Source of the DNA: Cladorhizidae sp. MBARI D1340-BT2
Lineage: Eukaryota; Porifera; Demospongiae; Poecilosclerida; Cladorhizidae
Length of the DNA: 64,000 nt
Assembly: GCA_028752905.1 (NCBI GenBank)
Contig: JAQNBH010000014.1
Location: forward strand, 27,290,168 to 27,354,167
Direction: 5' to 3'
The notes under the pieces were generated by a model. The model saw nothing but the letters and a program-made list of their open reading frames with translations, made no database searches and was not told where the DNA came from. Both the position numbers and the translations under genes were made by a program. Below, in pieces: positions 35,742 to 46,874 of the stretch. Every line of letters starts with the position of its first letter. The first letter of the stretch is position 1.

Positions 35742-38112
35742 GGTCAGTCAAAATCTGCTGGGGAATGCCCAGTCTTGAGAATATCTCAACAAGTGCTTCT
35801 GCTATGGTCTCTGTGTCTGTCTTTTTGAGTGGCACTGCCTCCGCATAACGACTTCCGTAGTCTATCATTGTGAGGATAAACTTATTTCCTTTTTTCGTTC
35901 TTGGGAGGGGTCCCACTATATCTATGGCAATTCGCTGGAATGGCTCCGGAATGATCGGCATCGGTATAAGGGGGGTTCTATTCCCTTTCTGTCTGGAGTG
36001 TATCTGGCAAGTTGGGCAGGACTCACAAGCATTCCTGACGTCTCTGTGTAGACCCGGCCAAAAAAATCGCCTCAACAATCTGTATCTGGTTTTCTTGATG
36101 CCCAAGTGACCTGCCATAGGGATAGTATGTGCCAATCGAATGGCTTGTGCTCTTCTCTGTTTCGGGAGGACGAGCTGACTAAATGTCCCACCTGTGTGAT
36201 AGGCGCCTTTCCTGAAGAGAAGTCCTTGTTCCACATAATAAATCGAATCAGGGTCGCTGGCAGCTGATTCCCAAAGGGGTTGGAGTGTAAGGTCATCATG
36301 CTGCTCTGCTTTTAAGTCTTGATCAGGTTCTCGCTGTTCTGTTTCGACATGTGTGTCTTCTGGACCATCTGGGTCTATTAAGGACTGTTCATCCTTCTTG
36401 TATTGGTCATCCATGACTGGATTGAGCAGGTTGCTCTCTTCTTCTCCATCATCATCAGAATCTAGGAGGTTGAGAGGAGTAACTGGTGAGTCTGCTGTAG
36501 CTCTATCATCTACTGCCTGTTGTTGTTCCTCAGCTTGGATTTGCTTCCGTGTCACCAAGACTGTCGGTTCTTGTCGTTTCTTTTCGGCTTCAGTTGCCAG
36601 CTTGAGAATATCCAAAAAATCTGGGGTATCTATTCCTAACACCACATCTTCTTCCGTAAGGTCTGCTGATACAGCCACTGTGTGGGTACAGTCATGTCCG
36701 AAGATCTCTAAACCTGCCTCTGCCAGAGGGTAGTGACTGACTTTGTTATGAATGCAACGGATGGGGATGGTATCTCCATTCTTGTTCTCTTCGGTGATGA
36801 GCTTTTCTGCTACCATGGTGATCTGACATCCAGTATCTATTCTGATGGTACATTCTCTTCCGTTCACTCTGCCTGTGGTGATAAAACTGTAATGTTTGTC
36901 CGGTAGCTTGCTTAAGAAAACTTTCTTGGGGCATTGTGCTGCCACATGTCCCCAACTATTGCAGTTGAAGCACATGGGCCCCTTTTCTGGGCTAAAGTAC
37001 TTTGAGAGGTCCTTCTTATGCTCTGATCCATGGTCGATTTGAGATTGAATGGGTGGTGGCTTCATGAAAGTGTTCGGTCCACCACTTGGGGATGGTTTTA
37101 AATTGTCATCAGCAGTTTGACTTCGTTCTTTTGGCTTAAAATCTCTCAAATAGGGCTGCCTATCTCTCCATTTCCCATCTTTGCGAAAACTTCCGTAGTC
37201 CAGGCTGCGATCCCGAATATACTGATCACAGAGTTTGCCCGTCTCTGCTAAGGAGGTAGGACGCTGGGACCTTACCCATGAAGCAATGTGCAATGGCATA
37301 CTTCGTAACAGGTGTTCACTGGCAAATCGTTCGGTTGCCTCTCTATTGCTCTTGCAATCTTCAATACATAATGCTGTAATATCCCCAAGTCGGTTTGCGA
37401 GTTGTGTCGCTGATTCATCGGGTTTCCTGATAATGGCCCACCAGTTGGCCATATGTGTCTCCTTTGTCACGTTAAACCGTTCTAGCAAGGCTTTCTTAAC
37501 CCTACTATAATCTGCGACATCTTCAGTAGGGATTGCAAGATAAGCATCAAGTGCCTCCTCTTTTAATGTTGCTTGAAGGTGTGCTGTCCATTTATGGTCG
37601 TCCACTTCAAAAGCTGTCATATGCTTCTCGAAGCGGAGTAAGTCAGACAAGAGTCTATCACCCCCACTAATGGCTTCTAGTTTGGGAAGGGTTGGTTTTG
37701 GCTTATTTGCTTTAAGAGTGCGTTCGAGTAACTCTGCCATCTCGTTAGCATGTCGTTTCAATTCTACTCTCTGTCGCTCTTCCTGTAGCCGCCTTTGTTC
37801 TTCTTGCTCCTGCTTAGCTACATCAATTTCTCTCTGTCTCATGGCCAGCTCCTGTTCCCATCTCCTCTGCTCCCTATCTGCTTGCTGTTGGCGGAGTTGT
37901 TGTTCTTGCTGGCGTGCTTCTCGGTCGCTTTGTTGCTGCAGTAAGAGTAGTTGCAGTATGTCATTTGTGGTCTTGGTTTCTGTAGCAGATCTGGTCTGCC
38001 GTAGTTCAATTATTGTGTCATCTATTTCTGTTGATGTTGCACAATTAGAGAGTTCAGTGGATTCGAGGTCGGTTCTCCCTTTCTTGGTTGTCCTATCCGA
38101 ACGGGTTTCCAT
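35692..38112 (-). CDS. Retrotransposon Gag-protease-integrase polyprotein, truncated in integrase
   Basis: 806 aa. Residues of about 60-135 are a Gln/Arg/Glu-rich coiled coil. A capsid-like region follows (LLRSMPLHIASWVRS), then a CCHC zinc knuckle (CFNCNSWGHVAAQCP), the aspartic protease motif RIDTGCQ, an acidic spacer, the HHCC integrase zinc domain (HTIPMAGHLGIKK to CESCPTC) and the start of the integrase core, with IDIVGPLP and ILTDQGS carrying the first two catalytic aspartates. After LTDQGS the frame passes a deletion and ends. No RT lies between protease and integrase. Confidence 0.88.
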   Translation of the reverse strand: METRSDRTTKKGRTDLESTELSNCATSTEIDDTIIELRQTRSATETKTTNDILQLLLLQQQSDREARQQEQQLRQQQADREQRRWEQELAMRQREIDVAKQEQEEQRRLQEERQRVELKRHANEMAELLERTLKANKPKPTLPKLEAISGGDRLLSDLLRFEKHMTAFEVDDHKWTAHLQATLKEEALDAYLAIPTEDVADYSRVKKALLERFNVTKETHMANWWAIIRKPDESATQLANRLGDITALCIEDCKSNREATERFASEHLLRSMPLHIASWVRSQRPTSLAETGKLCDQYIRDRSLDYGSFRKDGKWRDRQPYLRDFKPKERSQTADDNLKPSPSGGPNTFMKPPPIQSQIDHGSEHKKDLSKYFSPEKGPMCFNCNSWGHVAAQCPKKVFLSKLPDKHYSFITTGRVNGRECTIRIDTGCQITMVAEKLITEENKNGDTIPIRCIHNKVSHYPLAEAGLEIFGHDCTHTVAVSADLTEEDVVLGIDTPDFLDILKLATEAEKKRQEPTVLVTRKQIQAEEQQQAVDDRATADSPVTPLNLLDSDDDGEEESNLLNPVMDDQYKKDEQSLIDPDGPEDTHVETEQREPDQDLKAEQHDDLTLQPLWESAASDPDSIYYVEQGLLFRKGAYHTGGTFSQLVLPKQRRAQAIRLAHTIPMAGHLGIKKTRYRLLRRFFWPGLHRDVRNACESCPTCQIHSRQKGNRTPLIPMPIIPEPFQRIAIDIVGPLPRTKKGNKFILTMIDYGSRYAEAVPLKKTDTETIAEALVEIFSRLGIPQQILTDQGSYHSLAHYQHLYLT

Positions 38113-38229
38113 ATGTCACTTATGCACCTTCAGTTTGTAACAATTCAAGCAATTTCAACAGCAATCTTAGCTAGTCGAGTAGTCAGCTGACCGTCTATTC
38201 TAAGCTATCAACTGAGTCTAGTTAGTAGC

Positions 38230-38247
38230 TGGTTTCCGCTGCCACCA
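38230..38247 (-). other. Primer-binding site of the Gypsy-type element
   Basis: TGGTGGCAGCGGAAACC begins two bases inside the 5' LTR, the usual place for pairing with a tRNA 3' end (TGG complements CCA). I cannot name the tRNA. Confidence 0.65.
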
Positions 38248-38249
38248 TA

Positions 38250-38632
38250 TGTTAGACCTTGTCCTACTAATTTGCTTATCCTACCCTTCTCCTGGTCCTA
38301 AACCTAGGTACATTGGCAGAGATAAGTTAAAATTATGATTATAGAACTGGTACAGAGAATCAAAAACAACTGTTACAGAGAATCAAAAACAACTGTTACA
38401 GAACTGAGCTAACTCGACTGACGATCCCAGAGCGGGCTGCCTTTAAATAGGCTGGCCACACTCCAATGGGCATTTCCGTATAAGGTATTAGTATAAGTCA
38501 TGGGTGCGTGTGGTATAATAATTATAGTTATTTTAGTGCAAACGAGTGTCTGGTAAGTTCAATCGTGGCTTTCACCTTGTCCCATGGTTGTGGTCCCGGC
38601 TGTGGTCACGGCTGTTAGGCTGGGGCCTAACA
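38250..38632 (-). repeat. 5' LTR of the Gypsy-type element
   Basis: 383 bp, identical by eye to 34,772-35,154. Contains an internal 26-bp direct repeat around GAATCAAAAACAACTGTTAC and a TTTAAATA motif that could be the promoter TATA region. Confidence 0.92.
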
Positions 38633-38671
38633 GTTGGCCATTTGACATAACAGGAATAGAGCAGGATTTGT

Positions 38672-38824
38672 CATGATTGTGTGGTGGCCATTTATGATCC
38701 CACAACAATCCCATGTTGCGATACCTTGATCCGCCCCCAGTTATCATTTGTGTGGCTATTTATTGTCTATTAATTCCTTCTTCTTTGAGATCACAAATTT
38801 TATCCCTCATGAAGACATTGTCAT
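38672..38824 (+). repeat. KAR-intron fragment at the palindrome centre
   Basis: About 150 bp, homologous in + orientation to 4,494-4,645 (KAR intron 10), including CATTTATGATCCCACAACAA and GAAATTTTATCCCTCATGAA-like sequence. It is more diverged than copies A, B and C are from one another. It joins the end of copy B to the start of the inverted copy. Confidence 0.85.
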
Positions 38825-39945
38825 ATATATATACTGGAGAGTGAGTATACGTACACTGTAAAAGTAAAAATAATATAATTTTAACATAGGGTACTGTAAT
38901 AACCATAGAACCATATGATTAATTATCACTTATTTAATAATAGTTCTTTGTTAAAAAATCTATGACTGTGAAGTTCAATTTTTTATTTGGAAAAAGGAAT
39001 TAATCCTTTAATAATGGTCAAGTTCAGTTTTTTATTTGGAAAATTGATTAATCCTTTATGTAGGTACTTAATTAAGAGCAAAGCCTTGAATGTCGGCTGT
39101 TAGAGAAGAGTATTTACATAATATGTTGATTCAACTGTGCCCTGACATGTCTTTAGTAAAGTTTTCTTGCACAGGATTAAAAAATATAAATCCACCGGTC
39201 ATTAACTGCTGCAAATGTCCCTTCCCGGCTGGAGCCCTCAGGTCTGCTTCAGTCCGATGGAAAGAGACCTGATGGCATGTCCATCATTCCATGGTCAAGT
39301 GGTAGACTCTTGGTATGGGATGCAACCTGCAGTGACATCTTTGCCCCATCCAACCTTTTGGCTGCAGTCACTGAGGCTGGTGCAGTGGCAGCCCAGGCGG
39401 AGATTTTGAAGGGTGAAAAGTACGCCCACCTGGACTCGGCATACAAGTTTGTACCTGTGGCGGTAGAGACGTGTGGATCCTTTGGGTCTCAAGCAAAGGC
39501 ATTCTTCAGGGAGTTGGGACGCCGCCTGAGGTCAGTGACTTATGAAGAGGACTCCCATCAACATCTTCTTCAACGGATTTCTGTGGCTGTGCAGCGTGGG
39601 AATGCAGCCTCAGTAATGGGATCTTTGCCATCAGGGTTGGGGACGAGCCATTTCCCTAGTCATCGCATGAACTTTTTAACTTTTTAACTTGAGGTATGGC
39701 ATGTTGTTCTCTATCAAAGCTCAATAATAAAGCTCAATAATAATAATAATAAGAAGAAAACCAAACAAAATAAATTCACTGGACAGCGAATTTCCTGCTT
39801 TATGATGATAGAATATCAGATGTCTATTTTATACAAAATTCTAGCTTGATGACTGTGAATAAACACTGAAATATTCTGGGCTTTACTTTGAACTTGGCAA
39901 ACAAGGTCATGTCTCCTTCACGCCTCCTTGGCTGCACATAGAGCA
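38825..39945 (+). repeat. Long inverted repeat around TPMT, outer arm, copy C (with LINE insertion)
   Basis: Inverted copy of the 13.5-14.2-kb arm. About 230 bp of the outer end is missing, replaced at the palindrome centre. A 560-bp non-LTR retrotransposon piece interrupts it at 39,192-39,752. Confidence 0.7.
39192..39752 (+). mobile_element. 5'-truncated non-LTR retrotransposon 3' end
   Basis: Unique to the right arm; the empty site can be read at 59,740-59,760. It encodes the C-terminal end of a LINE polyprotein: SDGKRPDGMSIIPW, GRLLVWDATCSDIFAPSNL, KYAHLDSAYKFVPVAVETCG and LQRISVAVQRGNAASV, in one frame to a stop at 39,687. It ends in a CAATAATAA-type microsatellite tail. The frame shown starts at 39,277 but is open further upstream. 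The exact LINE clade is not determined. Confidence 0.8.
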
Positions 39946-40414
39946 GTGGAAATAGCAACTTCTAGGCACCATTCCAGTCATCCATCCCCTGTCTGTGTAA
40001 TATATATATAATAACCACATGGATGATTAAAATACAGGCCACCATTTCATGAATAATATAATATATACTCCATGAATAATATATATTCATTGTAGTAATC
40101 AATTACGGATAGATATTTTGAACAAAGGCCAGATTGTGTGGCAATGTGTTACATAGCTACACTGAACAGTCACATTTTACAACAATTCAGGATTCCATCC
40201 AATGGAGGACACACTGAGATTGTAGCTGGATTTAACTAGGCAAATGAGGTCTTGCTAACTGCAAGGCTATCAGAGTTTAATTCATGAGATTTATCGATGA
40301 ATGTGAGGTTTCAGTTGGCAGCAGTTGTCATGGACTCACAGCCCACAGACAGGGCTACAGATAGCAAGATGCAAGGCTAGCAGAGAACAGCACAAGACCT
40401 AAATGAGTAGTCAG

Positions 40415-41545
40415 GGTTTCATACAGGATTTTTGGTTGGGGGGGGGGGGGGGGGGGGGGGGGGTGAGAAAAGTATCGCCCACTTTTCGCACGCTATACTA
40501 TGTAGCTGGAAAGTGTTAGCCACTGATTATCTGTGGGTATGGCTTACATTTGCCACATTCAGTCACTTGCTAAAACTTTTGGTGATATTATAATATGTTG
40601 TTGATTGGCTTGTGGGTACATGATTGGCTTGTGGGGACATGTTTGTGTGTTTATGTGCAGCAGGATAGTTTATGATTGTGTTATGAATGCTTTAGTGGAT
40701 ATGTTTGTGTGTTTGTGCCTTAAAGTTGTGGTTGTGTTGTGAATGTGCTGGTGATTGGTATTGATTGATTGTATGCTTATCATTAATACTTTGTTCATGT
40801 GTGCATATAATCATCAGATCTCTTACTACTTTACAAGATCCAAATAAGGCAATGGTGCTTCTCTTGTGATCACAAGTACGTCAGGTAGTCAGTTTCCTGA
40901 CAAACAAAGTATATACCCAAGTTTAATGTTGCTAAAGCAGCAAATCTAGAGTCTGCTACTGTGTCAACTCTTAAATAGTTCCATATGGATGCTGAGTGGG
41001 ACAAGCTTCAGCTATGCTGAAAAAGTGACAAGTGTTAACCAGTCAATCCTCACCTATATACCTACCCAGACAGCTTCCTCAACATTTACGCTCACTGCTA
41101 TTACTACTGGATCACTGGCGATTCTTTCAATAAGAATGGAGTACAAAATAATCTCTACTTCTTTCTGATCATGCAGAAGTGAACAACCCAAAAACATTAT
41201 CTCGTGCGATCTATGTGCCCTCTTTTTTGGATCCTCTTCTCTTGTAGCCTCTGCATGGAGTCCACTCTAGCACTTCGTACTTTGGTGCACATTAAAATGA
41301 CAAAATTCTAGAGGTTTTTTCGAGAAGTTCTATCTCTAAAGGCAGCTTTCTCTACCCTCATTGCAATGCCAATATGTAGCACAGCATGTGAAAGAACCTT
41401 CTCTGCACTCAAGCAGATTAAAATGTGCTTGAGGTCAAACATGACAGAACATCAACTTGCTGATTTAGCAGTTCTTTCTTTTGATTCTAATGAATTAACT
41501 AGGGTGGAAAGTATCATAAATAATGGCATCAAATGACAGTCAAAT
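40415..41545 (+). mobile_element. hAT-2 remnant, copy C
   Basis: Inverted copy in the right arm, with a G run of about 25 at 40,439-40,463. CACSTACERTFSAL-type residues appear near 41,385. Confidence 0.66.
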
Positions 41546-42195
41546 AAAAATGTGCATAAATAAGTAGGTGTGGTTAATACAAAAGTAGGTTCTGTGCCCT
41601 CGGTTTACGCCATTTTTGTGTGTATGGAAACATCTATTCTGTAGAGTAGGGCTTGCTCTTGCCATTGATAATAATGTCTACAGGAGCCAGAAGTGCAGAG
41701 AATTCAGGCATGCAGCTTTTGAGGTTCTCAAATTTGACGGCGTCTAACTCTGGCATGGTAATCAATGCAACAACTAAAATGCACAATGAGAGCTATCTTT
41801 TAAGCTATATATATATCAAGTGAAGTTTACAGAACCTATGGAGCTCCCAAGTAGTAACCAGAGTTTTATTTTGTATCTTCCCTCTTGTTTCAATAGAGCG
41901 CTAGTGTGTAATGAGAAAGTTATAGCCACAGACCACGGCTAGGCTTAGAATCTAAAGGTGAAAACTAGTTTCTAGTAACCATAGTTTAGGCTAGACAGTG
42001 TTATTTTTACGGAGCTTTGACTGCCTTGAGAAATTATAATTATAATTATATACAACAGCTATTTTATAACAAGTCAACAGCCGAAAACTTCTAGGGCTAC
42101 TGAGCGAGGACGTGCTAATTACGAGCGTATAATTATTATCCCGCAAGGCAACAATAGTTATACTTTCAAATTGTCGTAGAAGCTGCAGCAAGATA

Positions 42196-42203
42196 TATAT
42201 AAA
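42196..42203 (+). promoter_or_regulatory. Candidate TATA box for TPMT copy C
   Basis: TATATAAA begins 32 bp before the ATG. Copies A and B have a shorter GATATAAACC at the same place. The leader would be very short, so this is a candidate only. Confidence 0.35.
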
Positions 42204-42227
42204 CCATTACTGGAGTACGGCGACATT

Positions 42228-42962
42228 ATGACGTCAAAAGATGGGACAAACAAAGAACCAAATCAACAACTATGGGATACTTTATACCATGGTAAGAAAG
42301 ATATTTGGACTCGAGAAGCTGCTGATGACATAATGATGGAGCTAACGGACAAGCTCATACAAGGTAAAGCTAATCAGAACATTTTGGTGCCTCTTTGTGG
42401 AAGAAGCAAGGTGATGCTCCAGTTAGCTGAGCAAGGTCATACCATTGTTGGAATAGAGTGGTCCAAGATAGCAGTAGTGGCATTCTTTGAAGATAATGAG
42501 TTAGCCTACCAAGAACTCCCTTTCAACTTAAATGGAAAAGAAATTCCAATGTTTAGAGCCAAAGAGAAACCCATCACTATATATTGTGGTGACTTCTTCA
42601 GTTTTAAAGATCATGCTGGCATTGGACCCTTTGACTGCATCCAGGATCATGGCTCTATTGGAAGCTTTGCTCCTGGGAGGTCCTCATATGCTGCCATCAT
42701 TAACACCTTGACAAAGCCAGGAGGAAGAGCTCTTTTGTCTATCTTTGATTATGACCATTCTGAACATCCAAGTATTCCATTTGCTGTAACTGAGGAAGAA
42801 GTGAATTCTCTGTTTAAAGATTACTTCAAGACCATCACACTGGTGAAGGAACTGGATGCAAAGGCTACTGCTAAGGTCTTCCATCTGGGGTCTGAAAGCA
42901 TGTTCCCAGTGCTCGAGTTCAGTCGAATGTCATGGAAGATTTTGTTTATGGTGAAGAACTAG
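42228..42962 (+). CDS. TPMT: Thiopurine S-methyltransferase, intact intronless copy C
   Basis: 244 aa, differing from copy B at one residue (KILFMVKN versus KILCMVKN near the C-terminus). All SAM-site motifs listed for copy B are kept. It lies in the right arm and is transcribed away from copy B, with 10.5 kb between the two start codons. The near identity after duplication could reflect recent origin, purifying selection or gene conversion between the arms; the data here do not separate these. Confidence 0.92.
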   Translation: MTSKDGTNKEPNQQLWDTLYHGKKDIWTREAADDIMMELTDKLIQGKANQNILVPLCGRSKVMLQLAEQGHTIVGIEWSKIAVVAFFEDNELAYQELPFNLNGKEIPMFRAKEKPITIYCGDFFSFKDHAGIGPFDCIQDHGSIGSFAPGRSSYAAIINTLTKPGGRALLSIFDYDHSEHPSIPFAVTEEEVNSLFKDYFKTITLVKELDAKATAKVFHLGSESMFPVLEFSRMSWKILFMVKN

Positions 42963-43374
42963 AACTGTTCAAAAATACTAACATATGTTACTGTACGTAG
43001 CTATAATTATTGTGTAGAAGGAGAGTGAATGAGTTGTGTCCATAGTACGTATGCCATAAAATCTCAATTTTAGCATCATGGAAAGGGTGTTGTTATGTAC
43101 ATTTCAATGTCACCCATGTGGGCCCCCTACCTTATTTCTCCTAAGCTGCAGTACATGATCAAAGCTTATCCATATCCCAGGATAAATTAGATCATGAAAA
43201 ATGGATCGGAAGAAGTTAATGGTTATACTACAAAAAAATGGGGAAATAAGGAAAACATTTCCAGTGCTATCTAGGAAAGTTCTGCCCAAGGATGTCAAAA
43301 GACACAAGCCTTCAGTTGCATCTGTCAGCATTTGGAGCAAATATATCTCAATCATGCATGAAGGAGACGTGCCA

Positions 43375-44091
43375 AAATCAAAGAACGCTCAGAGTGTTTC
43401 AGGTGTTAATAACACAGGCATAAAACTAGAATTATAGACATCTGGTATACCAGAGGCTGTGACGTCTGCTCCTGGGTAGGGGTAGGGGGATTAATAGGAG
43501 ATGTTAGTGATCATCATAGAGCAGGAAATTTGCTGTCTAGTGTATTTATTTTCTTATTTATATTTTTAATCCTGTGTAAGATAACTTTACTAAAGACATG
43601 CTTCTTTTCTCAGGGCACAATTGAATCAACATAATATACTCTTCTCTAACAGCCGACATTCAAGGCTTTGCTTTTAATTAAGTACCTACAAGAAGGATAA
43701 TTAATTTTCCAATTAAAAACTGACATTGACCTGCATAAAATACTTAACAAATAACCATTATTAAATAAGTGATAATATTAGATACTCTATGTTAATTTTT
43801 TTAATCATTTTAATTTTTTTACAGTGTACGTAGTATACTCACTCTTCAGTATATGTCTCTTTCAACAAACTTTCTTTTTTCTTATTGCCCTAAACATACT
43901 GATTGAAATGTTGGCAAAAAGAAAAAAGAGCAAGAAATCTGAAGTGTGAGATACGTTTTGTCAGAGAAACACATGCTCTTCCCAGACACCAAATCTCTTA
44001 CCGATTGGACAACCAAATTCCCACTAGTATAATGGGTTGGTCATTTACATAACAGGAACACTGAGCTGGGATCTGTCCGAGTTTGAATATT
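43375..44091 (-). repeat. Long inverted repeat around TPMT, inner arm, copy C
   Basis: Copy C equivalent of 9,279-10,010, between TPMT and hAT-1. Confidence 0.7.
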
Positions 44092-46347
44092 CAGAGGCGT
44101 AGGAAGCAAATTTTGATTGGTGGGGCACTAGATTTATGTATAAACGATAATAAATGATGATTTTAAAGAGCAATAATGAAGTAATTATTACTGTCCAAAT
44201 ATTTAATTCATCTGTCATTCACATTGATAACTAAATTCACATTATCAGTTCAATCCTAAGTTATATTAATTGTAGCCCATAAGCGTCTTTAGTCTTTTGA
44301 GTGCAGAAAAAGATCTTTCCGCTGTAGATGTTTGTAATTAGAATTGTGAAAAAAAGTTTAAGTAGCCGTGAAATTTGTGAAAACAGTTCTTGGCCACATG
44401 TGAACTTCACTAAGCACTTCAGTAATTGATCTCACATTGGTCACTTCCATAATTGGTACACCTACTAGTTGTATTTCTGGTTCTAATCAAATCTGGCAGC
44501 ATATTGAGTTGAGTCTGTAGTCTATCCAGAACAAAATCATTCTTGTACACTTGGATAGTTTAACTGTTTCACCATTGGTAGCATTCAACAGAGCTTTTTC
44601 AATCATGGCCATGGGAATGCCACATTTTTGGTCAAAGTGATGTTTCAGTTCTGTAGTCATTACATCAAGAACTTCGAAATATTGCCTTCTGAAATAATCC
44701 TGTGGACTATCAAAAGCATAATTTTCTGCAATTCCATATTCGTCTGGGTGTTCTTCTATATCTGGGCAATGTAGGTAGCGATGTCAATTCCAAGATTCTA
44801 ACACCCCTTTGTAAAAATCATCAAAGGAGTATCAAATCTAAGTCGTTCAAGGTAGCTTAGCACTACCTAGAGCTTCTTCAACTGTAGTATTTTCCCAAGA
44901 GAGAGCCACTCTGATCCAGAAAAAATGAGGTGAGCTAACTTTAGGCCAAAGTAAGTGATTAAACTTTTCCATTTGTGCTAGAAACAATCCAGCTTTTCTT
45001 CCGTACTTATCGTGGGTAGTATAATTGATTTCTAGCAATGCTTCATAGAGGACTGCATAATTAGCAAGAACTGAATTAAAGGCTGCTGTACGGACTGTCC
45101 AGCTTGTTGGACAAAGGGGCTTTCTACAGCTACACCAAGCCTAAGCTTCACAAAAGAGGCAATGATTTTTTTCTCCAAACCATTCAATTGGTAGAGTAAA
45201 GACAGAGCTACAAAATGTAAGTCCAGAATAGAGCATCTGTAACTTGGAATCCACCTTTCCAGTATGTTGAAGCATAGTTGTGAAATACAAATTAAAAAAT
45301 ATATTAAAAAATACTAAAATTTAAATCTAACCCATAGCACCACCTTAACCACACATTCAATTCAAATCAGGGACATAATTATTTATTTATTTAATTTTAA
45401 AAGCTGATAAGAGGTTACCTTCCATTTAATCATGACTATATACGAAGAGCTAAACCTTGTCGCAGAAGGTATCTCAAAGAAGATAACTGTACACATGAAG
45501 GTTACTTCGATGTACCTTTGATCAGTGTTGAAATCTTCTTGTTAAGAGGTGCCTTAATGCTATCATGGTTTAAACATTCAAACTTGAAAATAGACTCCCT
45601 GTGTACATTCGATGAGGCATGCTGATGGAATTTTTCCTGAGCTCTCTTCCAATTAATCAAAGCCAGTCAAGACAAATACATCTTCACCTTTTTTTGATAA
45701 TGATTAATATGGCAGTACCTGCAGTAAGCACAGAAAGCTCGATTTCTCATAAGCTAAGCCAGCGGAAAGATTTATACCACCTTGGAGAAAAACTACGCCT
45801 TTTCTCTCCCTGCTGCTTACGTGAATTTTCCATTGAACTGGCATCTTGGGGCTGAAATGGAATTGCCCATACTTCACAGGTTTCAGAATGACTTGGTCAC
45901 CAAGTGAGTCAGAAGATGCTTCCTCCAAAGGAGCAGCTTGAACATCAGGTTGGGAGCCTGTCCTTGATCACTAGGTGCTGAAGGATGAAATTTAAGAGTA
46001 GACTGCTTATACTTCTTCAAAGGAGGTGTATTAATATCATTTTCCATTCTGACTAGCTGTAGCAGCAGGCTAGTGACATATTCTCATCTTTACCTATTCT
46101 AGCCCGAGTTCCAAAGGTCAAGCTGTACTGTGTAAGCTGTGGTTTGTCACTCTGACAATCAACACACACACAGTCCTTTTTTTAAATTGTGTCCGTGTAC
46201 TTGATATTGTTTGTCCAGAAGTAGTCTCTACTAAGCTAGCGATCAATAAATGCAAGAACCTTTGTATAGCTTTTGGGGGGGATGGGGGGGGGGGGGGGGG
46301 GGGGGGGGGCACGTGCCCCTGTGCCCCACCTTATTCCTATGCCTATG
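44092..46347 (-). mobile_element. Dead hAT-1, copy C
   Basis: Inverted copy, with ATATT at 44,087-44,091 and 46,348-46,352. Its terminus at 44,092 retains CAGAGGCGTAGG, the least mutated end of the three. The G run inside the other end (about 46,275-46,309) is long again. Confidence 0.78.
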
Positions 46348-46874
46348 ATATTGGAAGCTTTCTGGTAGTGAGGACATCTGAGAGAGCATTGCCAAGATGA
46401 CCATGAAGAAACTGACAAGAACTAAAGTTAAATTTTCATTCTTGGATATATTTCATGTTGTTTGTCAAGCATTTTATTTCTCAACCTTTTTCATGGCATA
46501 TCTCTACTGTGTAGTACCTTCCCCAATTATGTTCCACTTCTCTCTTAAACTCACTTGGCAGTTTACCTAGCAAGTCATTTCACTCGTGCTTAGCTATATA
46601 CTTGGTTGTTGGAGTGAGATTTTGATGACATAAGCTGCACCTTTCACACATGCATGAACAGACGTCTAAGTCGTACATAATGGTCTAAAGGTTTTGAATT
46701 GACATGACTGTGACCTTAGTCTGATTAGTTATTGTTAACATTATTATTAACAGGCTCACGCAAGTCATAGTATCTCATTATTCATGATGAAGGCTAGTCA
46801 AAAGGTCGAGTGAGTACAAATTCAAGTTGATTATTGAGAAGACCATTGTAATTACTAACATTGTTGTGGTTATA

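Larger units (their letters stand above)
34772..38632 (-). mobile_element. Gypsy-type LTR retrotransposon with integrase before RT/RNase H, internally deleted
   Basis: Two 383-bp LTRs (34,772-35,154 and 38,250-38,632) start TG and end CA and look identical. The flanking duplication is GTTGG (34,767-34,771 and 38,633-38,637), and copy A shows the empty site at 14,340-14,344. On the minus strand the order is LTR, primer-binding site, gag, protease, integrase (cut short), RT tail with RNase H, polypurine tract, LTR. Integrase upstream of RT is the order of Copia and of the Gmr1-like group of Gypsy elements. The RT catalytic core and the rest of integrase are missing, so this copy cannot move by itself. 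Confidence 0.92.

Noticed and set aside
36353..36733. Serine-rich plus-strand frames within 35,100-38,140
   Set aside because: Antisense shadows of the retrotransposon polyprotein.
43201..43437. 78-codon frame downstream of TPMT copy C
   Set aside because: Frameshifted in copies A and B relative to C, and it overlaps the inverted-repeat arm.
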